Shown one piece after another: positions 11,488-26,400 of a stretch of 64,000 bases of DNA; the stretch's first letter is position 1, and each line of letters opens with the position of its first letter. The position numbers were made by a program, and so were the translations under genes. The DNA comes from Mercurialis annua (taxonomy: Eukaryota > Streptophyta > Magnoliopsida > Malpighiales > Euphorbiaceae). Under the pieces are notes generated by a model that did no database searches, was not told where the DNA came from, and was given only the letters and a program-made list of their open reading frames with translations. The DNA is taken from contig NC_065570.1 in assembly GCF_937616625.2 (NCBI RefSeq), forward strand, positions 11,728,001 through 11,792,000, in the 5' to 3' direction.

Positions 11488-14400
11488 CTAGAAAGTCCTG
11501 GAATATTTCTTGATTTCGTACATGATTGAAGAAATCGACACGAGATCCTTGTTCAGTGCAGACCCACCAACTATCCTTTTTATGCAATCTGAGAGCCGCG
11601 TATAATAGAGCAGCAGCTGCGTCAATGCAGCCCTCAAGATTTCCATACCACATAAGAAGTTGCTGAAAGAAGTGATCACGTCTTTATGCATCAGCTCTAT
11701 CGCAGCTTTCCATCTGCTACCGAAATCTTTTACAATTGTCTCCACCTCCGCAACTGTTACGGGTTTCTCAGAACTCGAACCTGGGTCCTCAGCTGATCAC
11801 AAGATGCAAAAAAAATTCAGCTTCTCTTTATAAAAATTAAAACTTTTTTAGTGCATCTCAAGATTAGTCATTAGAGTAAAAGAACTTTGATTTTCCGGAT
11901 GAGATAGCTAGTTTAATAGGACCATGGAAAAATGTGAGTTTTATAATTCGGGATAGTTCAATTTAATCTAACACATTAATGGTCCAACAAATCTTTATAA
12001 AATTTGGCTCCTTATAAATGAACCAATTTTTTTAATTTCCGTCATTTTCGTCCAACTTTAAAATTTACAGACATTAATTCTTCCATTTCATTCATTGTTC
12101 AATATCACAAGTGTTTATATGATTTCAATAATAATTATATATCTTTTTCATTTTTTACTTTTATTTTGTAGCTTTACACATAACTTCTAAAGCTCAATTT
12201 ATTAATGCAGCATGTCATATATTAATTGAACTTCTTTTGAAATTGGGCTAAAATTAGTCAAAATTGAACTAAATTACTGTAAACCTTTAAAATTGGGCTA
12301 AACTTACCAAAATAAAGTATTTTGATTAAAATTGTAAAATAATGACCTAATTACCCAGGGTGAAAAAAGAATTTACATACCCAAGGCAAAAAAGAACTTG
12401 TAGATTTCTTTGTTTGACTAGATTCATGAACATGGAAAATTCTATGTAAAAACGCTTCAAACTCTGACAATTTAACAGCTCAATTCTAATTTTGTAGCCC
12501 TAAAGAATCATTCAAATTCAGTAGAACCCAGCGACTAAAATGCTGATAAAGGATTCAAGAAAAAAGCCTATGTTTCATTGATTCCCTAGCCTATCCAAAA
12601 AAAATATTGTTGTCTAGTGATCGCGCAATTCTGAAGGTTTCTTTAGCTTAAAAAATTGCTCAGCTAATTTCTATGATACAACAACGTTAATTTTGAAATT
12701 AAAAATATGGTTTCTTCTAAAAGCCATAACAGCACTTCAATTTCCAGATTCCAACGAGCCACTTCGCAATGCAATGAAAGTAAAAGCTTGGGTGATAAAA
12801 GATTGATAGCTTAAATATAAATGAAAGTGCAGTGATCATGAGTACATCTAAACCAAGAACGAATAGTTATTGAAACATATACTTACAGGCTCGGGTCTTC
12901 ACAAACTTGATGAGGTCGCTGAAATGCTCTAACAGCAGCTCCTCCTGCATATAGAGGGTAATTAGTAAAACCTAGAAATGAGATCTAGGCATGGAAGCCT
13001 ATAACTGATCTCTAAATCTTCAGCAGTAATCGAGTAAAGCAATGGGCTTTCTCAGATCCAACTCCAAGGTAAGCTTGAATCAAAATCTTTCCAGAATTTC
13101 ATTTGCAACATTTTATCATTATGAATATGAGGATTCGTGATACTTGTTTTCCTCCTGTTGCTAATTGTTCACTACGGCGACAAGAAAATAATACTTGTCA
13201 CCATCGTTTCTCTCTGACATGTATATAATAGTTTTCTAAATCTGAATTTTGGAGACCAATTTACCCCTTTTCAGCCCCATAAAAAGTTATAAAATGTCAT
13301 TATCAGGTGAAAAATCTTATTTTCTACTGGAAGCAGTTATCTTAGACCCTTATCTTCCTTTTATGCTTATTTACATGAAATAAACAAAATCAAACTTGCA
13401 CATTGAAACGCCAACTAAAAGTTTTGAATTAAACATCGCCAGTGCAGTTCTATTCAGAAGGCATACCACAAATAAAGATGTATTGCTCTTCAGCAATTCC
13501 TCAAAGTGCAATTGAATTTTTCCACCTTCTGGACCAGCTTCCTGAAATTCAAATGACACATGTGGCATAAAATTGAAAAGCATACAAACCCAAGAAAAAA
13601 TTACTTCCCCGAGGCAAATTTAAAAAACAGCCTATAGATGGTGGAACTATATAATCCTAATAGAAGAAATTAATTGGTACTAACCTTGAGAACAGAGATT
13701 GTCATATCATAATTGTTGATTAGGAACACAATCTGAAGTTTTGGCTTTGTGAATGTCTTGGCAAGTTTGATGAGCAAGTCATCCACAGCCATTCTCAGCC
13801 GTTCCAAATTCAATTCAAGCTGCATATACAAAGGGACCAATAAATACAAAAGATCTATCACAGAGGTTTAGAGAAGAAGAAAAAGAATCTTGTAAATTCC
13901 AAGGGTTTCAACCTGTCCGTCTCCATATTCAACATTCAGGTGAATAAGAGAAGCTGTAAATTCAGCATAACGCCTCATGACGTAATGTGGATGAACATCA
14001 TCTTCCCACAATGTCTTCACATTTGCATTCCGCAGACTACTAAGATGCAAGTCAAATACCATCTTAAAACGCGGCCACAGGGAAATATTGACCTGTGTAA
14101 TTCAACAAGAAATTTGAATTAGGTATAGCCATTCAAGAAGAAAAGAATTTTACTGCAGTCATGACTCATGAACTTTATAAGAGAAACAGACCTTGTCCAA
14201 ATACGAGTCCAGGCATGGAATTCTGCGTCTTGACATGATAAGCTGGAAAAGGAATATAAAATGAGCAAACGGTCAATTATGTTCCAAAAATAATAGCAGC
14301 AAAGTTGAAATTGCATGAAGAAATTCAAACACAGAAAAAGGTTATGGAATAGTATTCTTCTATAGATAAATCAGGAATAATAGAGCAAACAAAGCAGCCT

Positions 14401-17400
14401 AATCACTTGGAAATCAAAACATCGTGTGAGGTAAGGTATACGTCAAACAGATTGGCAAATAACTCAGTGAACCAAACATCCCAAATCATGAAAAGATAAA
14501 TAGAGAAATAAAGAATCAACTTGTTGATCAATTGAAAGGGGAAAGGAGGTTCTCTAGATTAGAGGCATTTTGTATGCAGCTTTACCCTCTATTTGGCAAA
14601 GGGATATCTCCACACCTTAAAACAGTGATCAATAGATAACTGAAAAAAGCAGTTTTATCGCTGCGCAAGGCTCACCCTCTAGAATAGGCATTATTATTGA
14701 AGCAAAGTATCGTACATGTGATTATATGTATTGCAAAATCAGTATTTGCCTAGTGAATGACAAAGTATCAATTATTTAGTAATTCTTTCTTATATAAATA
14801 GAAGACATTGTAAATATCAATAATTTCTTCCCCTCAAACCCTGAACTTATAAAGCTTTTATTTGAGAAATTTTGTTAGCTCTCCAAGGCTAATTATATCC
14901 TAGCTTAGCCTGGAACATACGCTCCTACTCTGCATCACCAAGGTGTGCCCAGTGCCCATTATCGATCACCCAATGAATTGACTTTTAACCAAGTCGCCTG
15001 ATTAATACAACCCTCAGAGCACTGAACCAATCAGCTTCAGTGATGGCATGGACAAAAGAATGGGCATGATGTCCCTTGTAGAATATAATTAATGAGCACC
15101 GTTATTAGCAAATTTTTATCCCCAAAGATGGAAGCTTTTTTTTTCACTCGAGCATTTCCTACTACATGCTATTAAAATAAATTCCTTAATTTCTAGAATA
15201 CTATAGGCAGTATGATCCATTCCTTTTGTTGGGTTCTCATCATAGCCCACAAGCTCAAATCCTTTATGCAGTACGTGTTCCCAAAGTACTGCAAAGGCTC
15301 AAATATAGCTAATAATCAAGAAGGTGAGATCTGTGCAGAGTCCCCAACAGCGTAGAGCTTTCAAAGCTCAAAATTGGGAAAGATATGGACATGGAGCCAC
15401 AGGCGCGAGGCCAGTAGAGTCATAACAGCATAACAAACAAGCTCAGTTGAATCTAATTGTTCGCATTAAAGGGTGCGTTGATCCGTCCACCAGCAGCATC
15501 AAACCATCATTATACCAAATTTTGCGGCCCATATTATCAAATATTCTTCATAGACATACAGATCGACTCACGCTCTCTCACCACGTTGGTCACAATGAGT
15601 TAAGATTAGATAATAATACATGGCCTGTGATAAAATTGTCTAGAAATTACATGTACTATAAAAGACATGACACAACAAACAACATTTTGACGGTGTCACA
15701 TGACCAGGAAAATCATTAAAAGAAAATAACCTGGTGTTGGTGTGTGATGCGAATCATCAGCATGAGGCCTATAGCATCATAGCAATTAGGCAATATTGTA
15801 TTTAAGTGCTCATCAACAACAGCAAGAGGACCTGAAAACATCACAGAAAGCATTAGCACCTCCATATCAGCAACAATAATATACAAATAAACATGACATT
15901 ATACGTGGGACATGTGCACGTGTGCGCCCATGCGCTTGGTACACACATAAGCATAAAACTTCTTTCTTGTCCGAAGACCAATACAATTTCCACCAAGCAT
16001 CAGTCCACTATTTGAAATTTCCACTTCGCACTTATCGTTCACAATAGAGCAAACGCATAGTACAAGTAGCTAAAAATACTTATAAAATTCTTGTCAGCAT
16101 TTGAGCAAGAAGTAATCATGCAATCTTTGAAAGAAAGAAACTTCATAATTACCTGAAAAAATTTCATAAAAAATAGATTCCTCCACAAAGAAATCATGAC
16201 AGAAAAGATACCTGCAGAATGATAGAAGGCAATCTGCATATAAGTGGATTTACATTGACAGCTATCTAGCAAAAACATCAAGGAAAAGAGCATCTCTAGC
16301 ATACTCAGAAGTGGCGGTATCCATTAGCAACTTATGCAAACTCCGAAAGAGGACCTCATGCGGATATTTTTGGGAGCTGGCTTCAGCTATATGAGGAATC
16401 AATGCTGGCTGATCGATTTCCTGAGACCAATTATAATTTGAAATATCAATCCAACTTTTCCTCTTTGAACAAAAGTATTTTATCAGGAAAAGAAAAATTA
16501 AACTTCTGCATCTATAAATATGCTTTTCATCAAAACATAGCAGTAGCATATCATAAACAATGGAAATAACTAAGCCCAGGAAATAGAATTGTACTACCAA
16601 GTAGATAACATTAGTTTATCAAATTCTTTGGTCATATGTATTTGGAAACTAAGGTCAATTAAGTGTGTCCTATAGGCTATGATGGTCTGCAATTTTTTAC
16701 TTGCTGTATAATCCAGAAAATATTAAGAGCTGCTTGATGTTAAAGAGATGAAAGTTAAAAAAGAATAACCATGGCAATAGTGAACAAGTCAAATGAGCAA
16801 GTCTAGAAAACTCTCTCTCCCTCTGTCTCTCTACCCTTGAAAGTAATTTTATCTCAGATTTCCTTCCATAAAACTACTGCCTGCAGCAAATAGCTAACAC
16901 CAAATCAAAACCTCTCGGACATTTCATGAGAGGCATTATAAAGAGGACACTGAAACATTAGTACTCTAATCATCAAGAGTAAACCAATATCTCCCCATTT
17001 CCGTAACACAGCAAGACATTTCCAAAATAAACATTTTATTGAAGGAAAAATCAACGAAACACCTTCTGGTCACAAAAAGCAGAACAGCTTGCCTTTATCT
17101 AAAATGACTACTCGGAGCTTGACTATTTCCTCACAGCAGACAGAACAGAAGAAGTAATTTGATAACATAAACTCCATCTCACAGCTTCCAAATTCCATGT
17201 AAAGCTGAATTAGAAAGAACAAGCTAAAATTGTTCCAGTCTAATTAGCCATCCATTCCCATCTTCCTAACAACCCACCACAAACAGCATGTGAATCATTG
17301 AGAGCCATCCAAAAAAAACTAAGAGAGAAATCTTATCGGTCTTAAACCTATCAATCAACTGTCTACCCCCTTCAATATACAACATACTCTAAAGCAACTC

Positions 17401-20400
17401 TTCAATAAAATATTAACTAAGTATACCAGTATTCAAAAAAGTAAAACCCACATATATTACCCAACCAAACAGCAAACAGAATAAGCATTGTCTAGTCCTC
17501 ACGAAAGTTACTCCAGCATAAACAGGATCAGAATGACTAAGAAAAAGAATACAGGATTGAATGATCAGATACACGCAGACACATAAGCATAAACCACTAG
17601 TATGAAAACATATCAGGGAAATAAATATGAATGAGGCGTTAAAAGAAATGCAAAAACCTTCAGAAATAAGAAAAGCTATAGAAGCAGGGACAAAAAAATC
17701 AATGAACAATGATGATGGCATTATAAACATTTTCATTCATGAACGAACAAATAACAGAACATTTCATTTATCATACGAAAATGAGAAAAGACAAAACCTT
17801 CAAAATATTAATCCTCTCCCCCAAAGCAAAGACGGCTGATCGATTCTTCAGGGATTCTCTGACTCTTGAAAAAAGACCACTGCTTCTAGTATCCACACCA
17901 ATCAAATCACTAGAAGTTGCAATATCTAATTGTAATTTCTCCAAAGCTTGAATATACGCACGAAAGTGTGCACTAAACACCTGCAAAAAGCAAAATGCAC
18001 CTTCAAAATCTAGTTTCCGAAACAAGGATATCGATTATTAGTTTATCATAATCCTAAAAATGCCAAATTTAGCTGCTACAGTATGATCTGCGTCCTATGC
18101 ACTATGCACAGAACCAAACAAAACAAAATCAGATCTAACAAGAATTAGATTAAAAAATAAAATGCACAATGCAGCAGAAGCTTTTCCTCTAATGAAAATA
18201 CAATTGCAAGAAATTTACCAAGCACATCTGAAACATTATAATAATTTTTCAGTCAAAATGATTAATTTGAGTAATACAAAATGTTCCATGCCAGGTTAGG
18301 CATATCTTCCACAACAAAAGCATAGCTAAAGAAGGAAGCACAAAAAGCAGTAAGTGAAGCTAGAGAAAATGTCCCTAAAGAACACTTATGAAAAAATTTG
18401 GCGGATGGAAGACAGAAATTGTAACGAATGGGTAATAGGAAAAAAAAAGCTAAAACCAAATCGGTTTAGGTGCATGGACAATGATGATGAGCAGTATAGT
18501 TTCACTAAAAAGAAAAAAGAACAAAAAGACAGGTGGAGCTACTTTCATATATCATTTTCTGATAGCCACCTAGGAAGCATAACAGAAAAAGGGAAAATTA
18601 CAATGGAAGGCTGAGAAGGACATCAGAACTAAAAAAGCTGTAGGACAGATGAAGATCAGCAAGCTATGAATCTAATGGAATGCCTACTGAAGTCAGGAAA
18701 TGTCTTGGCAATATAAGACCGATATGGGTAGCAGATTCATTGATGAGACATTAAATCAAACGTCCAAATAATGGAGAAGAAGCATCTTGTCCATACATTA
18801 AGGCCATTTGGGTTATATTCAAAGTTGCTTAAGCAATGAAAAAGTAGAACTCCATAATTGCAATAAAATTTTGGAAGAAGTAACATGAAATTCAACATGT
18901 ATGACAGTTCTAGCAAAGTATTTGTTTTTATGCTAGAAAGATCGACTGTAAATGAAATATTTTTCACAAGAATGTTGATACAGTGTTAAGATTTAAATAA
19001 AAGTTGGTTCTAGAACTATGGAGAGTAAGTAATCTCAACAGATGTGATATAGCGGGTTGCAAAAAGGTAGATAAAAAGTTGTGTATCAGATAAGTAGAAA
19101 TCTTGAAGGATTTATGTGTGCAGCCTGCAGGCAATTCAATTCTATTAGAAATGCAGTAGACCGAGAATCATCCGTGAGCCTGTACCCATTTTTTCAGGTC
19201 ATAGAAGAATTGACAAACAGCAATTCAACAAGATATGATGTCATGTGCATCCCATTGGAAGGTTTAAGAACATTATAGGTTCATCCCAGCTATTCCACTC
19301 TTATTACAAATCTTATTTGAAAGGCATTTAGCTTGCAAGAGAAATATGATGCAATCAACTTATATTTAGTTATCATCATTTTAAGTGTTTTGGGAATAAA
19401 CACTAAAATGTAGTATATGCTTTGCAATCTGACAAACCAAGGGTCGGCAATTAAATTGAGTCTTCTTTGAGTACAAAAACAAAAGGGAATAAACTTCCAA
19501 TCACACTGCTCGATCATACAAAGAGATGAAGTTAAAAAATGGAAATTAAGATGGTTCGAACATGTGCATCAAAAACTAGCAATCATAAAGTAGCAAAAGT
19601 ACCAAAGTGCAGACTTTTGAAGTTGTGAAGATAAAAAAAAAGGAGAGGATGACCAAGGATGATGTAGATGAAAATAGTCAGAAAGGATTAATATCCTCAA
19701 GTCTTTCTAAAGTTATAGTCTAAAACTAGACAGTAAAGAGGGAAGGAATCCATACAATTGAATCTACTTTGGTATAAAGCTTAGTTAAGACGAGCATAAA
19801 TATTAAAGAAATGTAAGTATAGTCGTATAGTCAGAAGTTAATAATTAAAAAAGAAGAGTATCCTACTATCAATTGATTTGCTCTACTTTTTAATAAAAGT
19901 AATCATAAATGAAGGCACATAAGTAGCTTTTTCATTCAATAACAATGAAACAAGATCCAAGCTTCTTACCAAACATAAATGATGGATGAAACCATAAGCA
20001 AGCAGCTAGTTTTTATCTATTGTCAGATATACAAAAATTAATAGAATTATTTTGTTGCAGAGTTTGGTTCTATAAGATCACCTTTTCAAAGCTTATCACA
20101 GTTGAAGCTTGAAGTAGGATTTGTACTTCCATTTTGTTGCCATTTTTTAGCAATAAATTAGCTACGCATCTGACTTATATGACATGATGGATGGATCTAA
20201 ATTAAATTATTCCAATTGATGAAGAGTGCATCCTCAGACAAATAAGGATAATATAATACTTAACAACATGTATTCCGTACTTTCCCAATTCAGTTCTAGC
20301 CATTTCTTTATTTCGGAAAATGGCAATTGATATTAATTGAAGGTACACATTAAATTATAAGGCACGCACCTTATTCATCGTGTCAACGTATGCTGCGCGA

Positions 20401-23400
20401 ACCTCAGTATATATCTCCTTTCCATGTTCCTTGAGGAATGAAATCACATACCTAAAATTCCAGTCGACCATCAAGTAAGCTGTACGAACACAATTGAAAG
20501 ATTTGCATTGTGCATATATGTAAGACTAAAACATGTAACATCTAGAAATAAATAAACTACTTATTCAATTCAGTAAACCTTTTGGCAAATCAATTGCAAA
20601 AACAGGAGTGAGAGTGCCTACACGCATGCAAACAAAAGACAGGTTGCAGATTCTGATAAATTTATGGCAAACAAGTAAATCACCAAAAGGCCAAAAATTT
20701 AACTAATAAAGATATATAATTATAGGCAGCAGAAATCTACTAAATGCTTTGACTCATCTTCAGAAATGCTACATTTAGAAAATCAGGATGATTAAAAAAA
20801 AACCACTGCCACAAGAAAGCATAGAATTATTACGACAACTTACTTGTACTTCAAAAGAACACTCTGCTGAAGGATCTGAATATTGGTTTTGGGTTTTCTT
20901 AATGCATGTAGCTTCTGAACAATGAACTCAAAAACCTGCCACAAGGTGTAGGTACATGGACATCAGAAGAAAGCCTTTGAGGAAAAATTGCATTCAGAAA
21001 TGAAGAACATGTCACTGATTCACACATCTTCAAAGTTCAGACAATAAACTTAGATCCAACCAAGAAAGCACGCAACAAATCAGACGCATGTTCGAATTTC
21101 CGAAGCAATACAAGCTATTTCTTTTTTTAGCAAAGAAAGTAATTTTCAAGATAAAAGCACTTTATATAATTCAACAATATATGTAAGGATTTAGTAAAAA
21201 TGTATATTTTCTGTCATTAAGTGAATTTATCGAGTAAAAGACAATAATGATTCTAAGAAATGTAACAACAGCACAATGTTATTTCTCTGATTGCATGCTA
21301 ACTTTTGAACAGCTATATGTACTTAACTAATAAATAAATTGACATCCAGAAGAAAATATCAATGTTTTAATCAGAGCAAGCATAATTGAGGCAGAGACAG
21401 TTTTAAGGATTTCACTATCTGTTCATTGCACCATGAAAACATATATGCTTAATGGTCAAAACAATTCAAACCTTGTTGACATTAATTATAACCAAAACTT
21501 TTAATTCTATCAATTTTAACCCAATTTGAAAGATTAATTGCAATTCTATTCCGGTCAACAAAAATAGTCAAAAATTGAAATAAAATATTACTTTTCCCTT
21601 CTCTCCTCTTCTACGCTTTCCTTTCACTCACATTTTCATTTTTTCCTTTCTTTTTCCTTCCATCCTCATCTACATGTATACTATCATGTACCACCAGCAT
21701 CACTAACAACCCAACCACCACCACCACCACCATAGAGAATCCAAAACAAAGCTTCAACATCACAATCTGTGTCCATTTTTTCCCCTTTTGGATACTTTAT
21801 CTCACAAGCTTGACAAGCTAAATCTCCTTTGTTTTATCATCCTCTCGCATAAAGCATAATATTTAATTTGCGGGACAACAATTTCATCTTTAGATCCCCA
21901 ATTTCACTACCATTTTCCTTTCTCGATCCACAGAAAATGTATGTTCTAATTTCTAAGTCAACCATTCTAATGGCATTTAAAGATCTAGCCACTGAAGCCA
22001 AGCTCGTATCTGAGATTCGCCATTGCCGTCGAGCTTGTACCTTAGATTACTGTTTTGCGGCAAGGAAGCACCAATCACTACCATCATCGCCGCTAAGACC
22101 ACCAAGTTAAAGAGAACAAAATGTAAAGCTACAAAAGAATTAATAATAAGCGTTGTTTTTAAGAAACTCATATTGTTACTTTTTTGGGTTAACCATATAT
22201 CTATTTCTTATTTCGCTTATAGTTTGTGACAGATGATAAGGGATTTGATGTGACATTGAAAGAGAAAACATGATGAAGTGTCTACATGAGTTGTAATAGA
22301 AGCTAAAGAGAAAAAAATAAGGATTGGCAGTAGAGGTGGTGGTGAGATGGTGATATTGTAGATGGAGTGGAGGAAAGAATGGGGAAAAGAAATAAAAGAG
22401 CTAAAAATATTGAATAATAAATTATGAATATCTCATTTTCATTTTGACTAATTTTGTTGACTAAGGTCGAATTAAAACAAATCCTTCAGATTGGGTTGAT
22501 ATTGCCCATATTAATATATTTGGTTAGAGTCGCAAAATGTCATAAAGGTTTGGATTTTGTAGACCACTAAGAGACTTATGTGACTAATTAATCAACAGCT
22601 ACAGACCATAAGTAAACTACCTTTGAAACAGCTTTCTGCCTAAGCTTTTCAAGCTCAGGATTCACGTCTTTCAGAGCTTTTGAGTTTTTAACTAAAGCAT
22701 CCACTTCAATGAACTTCAGCTTCTTACTAAGAGTCTCGAGAGTTCTCAGATAGTCATCATTGACCTGAATACAAATTGCACTGCAACCATGTTAGCAGAT
22801 GCAAGAAACAGAAGAACAGAATCTATGTTTACTGGACTAACCACACAACAAACTAGAACATATTCCCTATATACCTTTAAGGATACAATCACATATGTTC
22901 CTAGCAAATGCAGCAAGGGGCAGGAAGAAAAGCATATGTAAGACAAATAAAAACATGCGACAGCAAAAGCATTGTTATTCTCTAAATGCTTCAACAACAA
23001 TATTAATTTGGGCAATTGGATTTCAACTGAGGAATGAATAATAGCAGAAGGAATTGAATAAAAGGTAAGTTGCCCAATTATTTCAATGTCCTTTTCTTTT
23101 CTATTAACTACTAAATAGAGAGAGGCAACCCAAAGACATATAATGAAATCAGAGCTGCATCAGAAAAGGAACAAAAAATTGAAAACAGGCAAGAAAGTTG
23201 ACATTTTTAGGTAGGCTTATAAAATTCAAAGAATCAAAGTAATTTGCGAATGTCTAAACAGGGTGTAGAATTCATTAAAATGATGTAAAACACATCTGAT
23301 AGAATTGTTTGCAATTGAAAGTCGTGCATGAAAACAGGACATATATATCGGTTTGTACGGATTGAAAACAAACAAGGTCAGAATCAGAAGTGCAACTGAT

Positions 23401-26400
23401 GAATCTGAATTCCTGGTTCTTGATGTTTAATTTTCTTTAAAATTTATCAGAAAGCAAATGCATCATACAGGTAAGCCAATTATTCCTCTTCCTCCTCAGG
23501 AATTAGACCCATACTGGATGGAACCGAGTCGAAGTAATGATTAGTTGATCAAACCCTTGAAAAGTCAAATTTAAGCATCTTAGTTTTCAAAAAATAAAAA
23601 AGCCACTAAATTATTTTAATAGTGCAACAATTCTAACTTATTCATGCCAAATTTTCTGCTTTTGAATCACTTTGTCCCACAAACTTCTACCAAATGTGTT
23701 ACATCGAGTATCATAAGACCAGGATGAACTATTTCACATGTGACCAACTGAAACAATATCCATTTTTCTTGGAAGAGAACATCGTTGTGAAAGAAACAAT
23801 CATGATTTTGTCAAGCATATAAAGGAATCAGAAGTACCTCTCCATCAACAATCACATCTACCATTCTTGGAGGAACTATGATGTCTTCAACAAATTTGGC
23901 CAACTGTGATTCAGCCACCTATAAAAACGAAGCATGGAACATCAAAGCATAAATAAAATTTTGAATTTATATGAAACTAGATAATTCATTAAAAGAAAAT
24001 AAAGAAAATTGCAGCATCAGAAATTTGGGCTCAAATCTGGTAAATGTGAGCTTTCGGTTCTCAAGAGAGAATTTATTTTTGAAAGTCTCCGAGCTTAATA
24101 GCCAAAAATAATGGCAATTTAATCTAAGTAGATTCCAGACTAAAAATCTCAAGATAGTACCAGTAGTTGAAAATAATGAGAAAAATGTGGGAAGCATGTT
24201 GTTTTAGATAGTTCATTGTGTGACATGCCCAATGGTCATGACCAGTTTACAAGCAAGTCACAGACTTCCTCCCATGTTTCCCAATCAAAATATACCCATT
24301 TCTCACTGAAACATGCCAACCTAACCATTGGGTAGCCAGCTCTTGTATTCAATGATGCTAAAATGAAAAATATAAATAAAAAGGAAAACAATTACAATTT
24401 CAAAGGGTAAAAATGTAAAAAGTGGGAAAAATATGTAACCTTAAGGTTTTTCAGTAGGGTCATTTGACCCTACTGAGACAGTGGGGACTAGACTAGGCCC
24501 CTGAATCCAACCATAAACCAAATGTTTTAATCATAAAGGAGTCCCAGCTCTTTAGAAACAATAGCTTTTCTCTGTGTGTGGGTTTGCAGGGTAGAGAAAG
24601 CTATAATTCGTGTGTCTATCCTGCAAGTGTCTCATACCATAAAATGGCGGGGGACAGTATATATTGGACCTATTTGGGAGTTCAGTTTGGGATTGCTTTT
24701 GGAATTACTTTGAAATAATTAATAATTTTTCATTTATTGTAAATTACTTTTTTAAACCTGTTTTTTAGAAAAAAATATGAACATGTATTTTTTTTCGAAC
24801 AGCAATTTTGAAAATCCAAAAAGTTAAATAAAAAAAACAATTGTTGGAGAAAAGCTTTTTCCAACCTCAACACAAAGTTACACCCATGTATTCTTGTCAC
24901 AGCATGAAATCTTATTTGTACACACTATTGATTCGATAGAGGATTCACAAGGAAACAACCATAATCAGATCTACAAGGCAACATAATGAGAATTTGTGGT
25001 ATTCCAAACTCAAGAAAAAACAACTTTAAGAGAAGCAGTAATAATGCAATGCAAAACTTTTTTCCCATAAAATTATACCTTGCGATTCTTCAGCTTCAAA
25101 CCCATATCCATAGACTTCTCCTGAAGAATTTTAATGTCCGAACTAATAGAACCAATCTCAGCCTAGAACACCACTGCTAGAATAGTTAATAATAAAAATC
25201 AAAAAAAGATTATATTGCAAGAAAGAACAGCCCCACCAAGTAAAGTAAGGCTCCATTTGTTGCACAGAATTGGGAAGCTAAAAGAAAAAAAACATTTTTC
25301 AGTAAATGAAAATAGACCAATTGAATAGAAAATGATGAAGTCATTTTCCTCAATTTTTCTCCTTGATATAAGTGACATGGCCCCATATGAGACATTGATT
25401 TTTTACTCTATTTTTAGTTATTTTCTTTTAATTAAAAAATTTCTCAAATACATTTTCTTATATGACAATCAAACAATAAAAAATAGTTAATTTTCCTTCA
25501 AAACCTTTCTGGGAGAATAATTTTCCATAAGTATTTTCAGAAAACAAATGGAGCCTAAGCTACTCAAAGATGACAGCATCATAATGAAAGGAAAACAAGA
25601 TTTTCAAGAACCAAAGTTTAAAATAAGTCAACAGCGTTTGGTAAAAAAAATCAGTGTGAGCCAAAGAAATTGATAAAATTCAAAAAAGAAAACAACATTA
25701 TGTAAAAGTGCCCTCACAGTGCTGTTGCAGATTTGTGGATTTTGTTCATATTACAAATAAATTACTATAACAGTTCATACCCGCTCTGGAAGACGATCAT
25801 TATCAAATTAATTAGTATTAAGAATGCACTTAGGTCTTCTATTCTGCTAGATCAATCCAGTCATCAACTTTCTAATTCATATGTGCCCTTATGGGTTCAA
25901 AAGCTATACTGAGATCAGACAGGAGTCGGAAACATCAGTATGTAATTGCATTTTTCTTCATGTATGGTTGTTTAGTAATCAATTCCTCATTTTAGATAGT
26001 AACTTCAAAAGGATTATTAGAATTCTGGTTGAGCATAAAAAATTTAGGCATGAAACCTATGGTTTTTGAATAATAAAAACGAGGAAGCACAAAAAGAAAC
26101 AAGCACAACGGAAAGAAACCACAAAATAATAAAAGCTGCAAAAGCTAAAATAGAATGGACACTAGATAATCATACACATGCCTGCCAATAACCATCATAC
26201 CTGAAATCCACTGAGAAGGGTTTCCATCTGTGACAAGATGCTGTCACAATCGCGAATTTGATCGTGAAGAGACACTAAGTTATCACTCTCTTTTATGTAA
26301 TCCTGCATGGTTGACATGGTATCATGCTGATTATCTATCACATTAACTGAAAATATCATATGGCAATATGACATAGGTAAAGTAAAGTAAACAAATTATA

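Noticed and set aside
16262..16304. Extension of VPS52 exon 12 reading YARDALFLDVFA
   Set aside because: A donor at 16304-16303 and exon 13 (YLFCHDFFVEESIFYE) give the conserved family sequence in phase; the extension is intron 12.
24229..24345. Possible small inverted-repeat element (cccaatggt ... accattggg) in VPS52 intron 6
   Set aside because: Only about 9-12 bp of inverted match and no clear target duplication.
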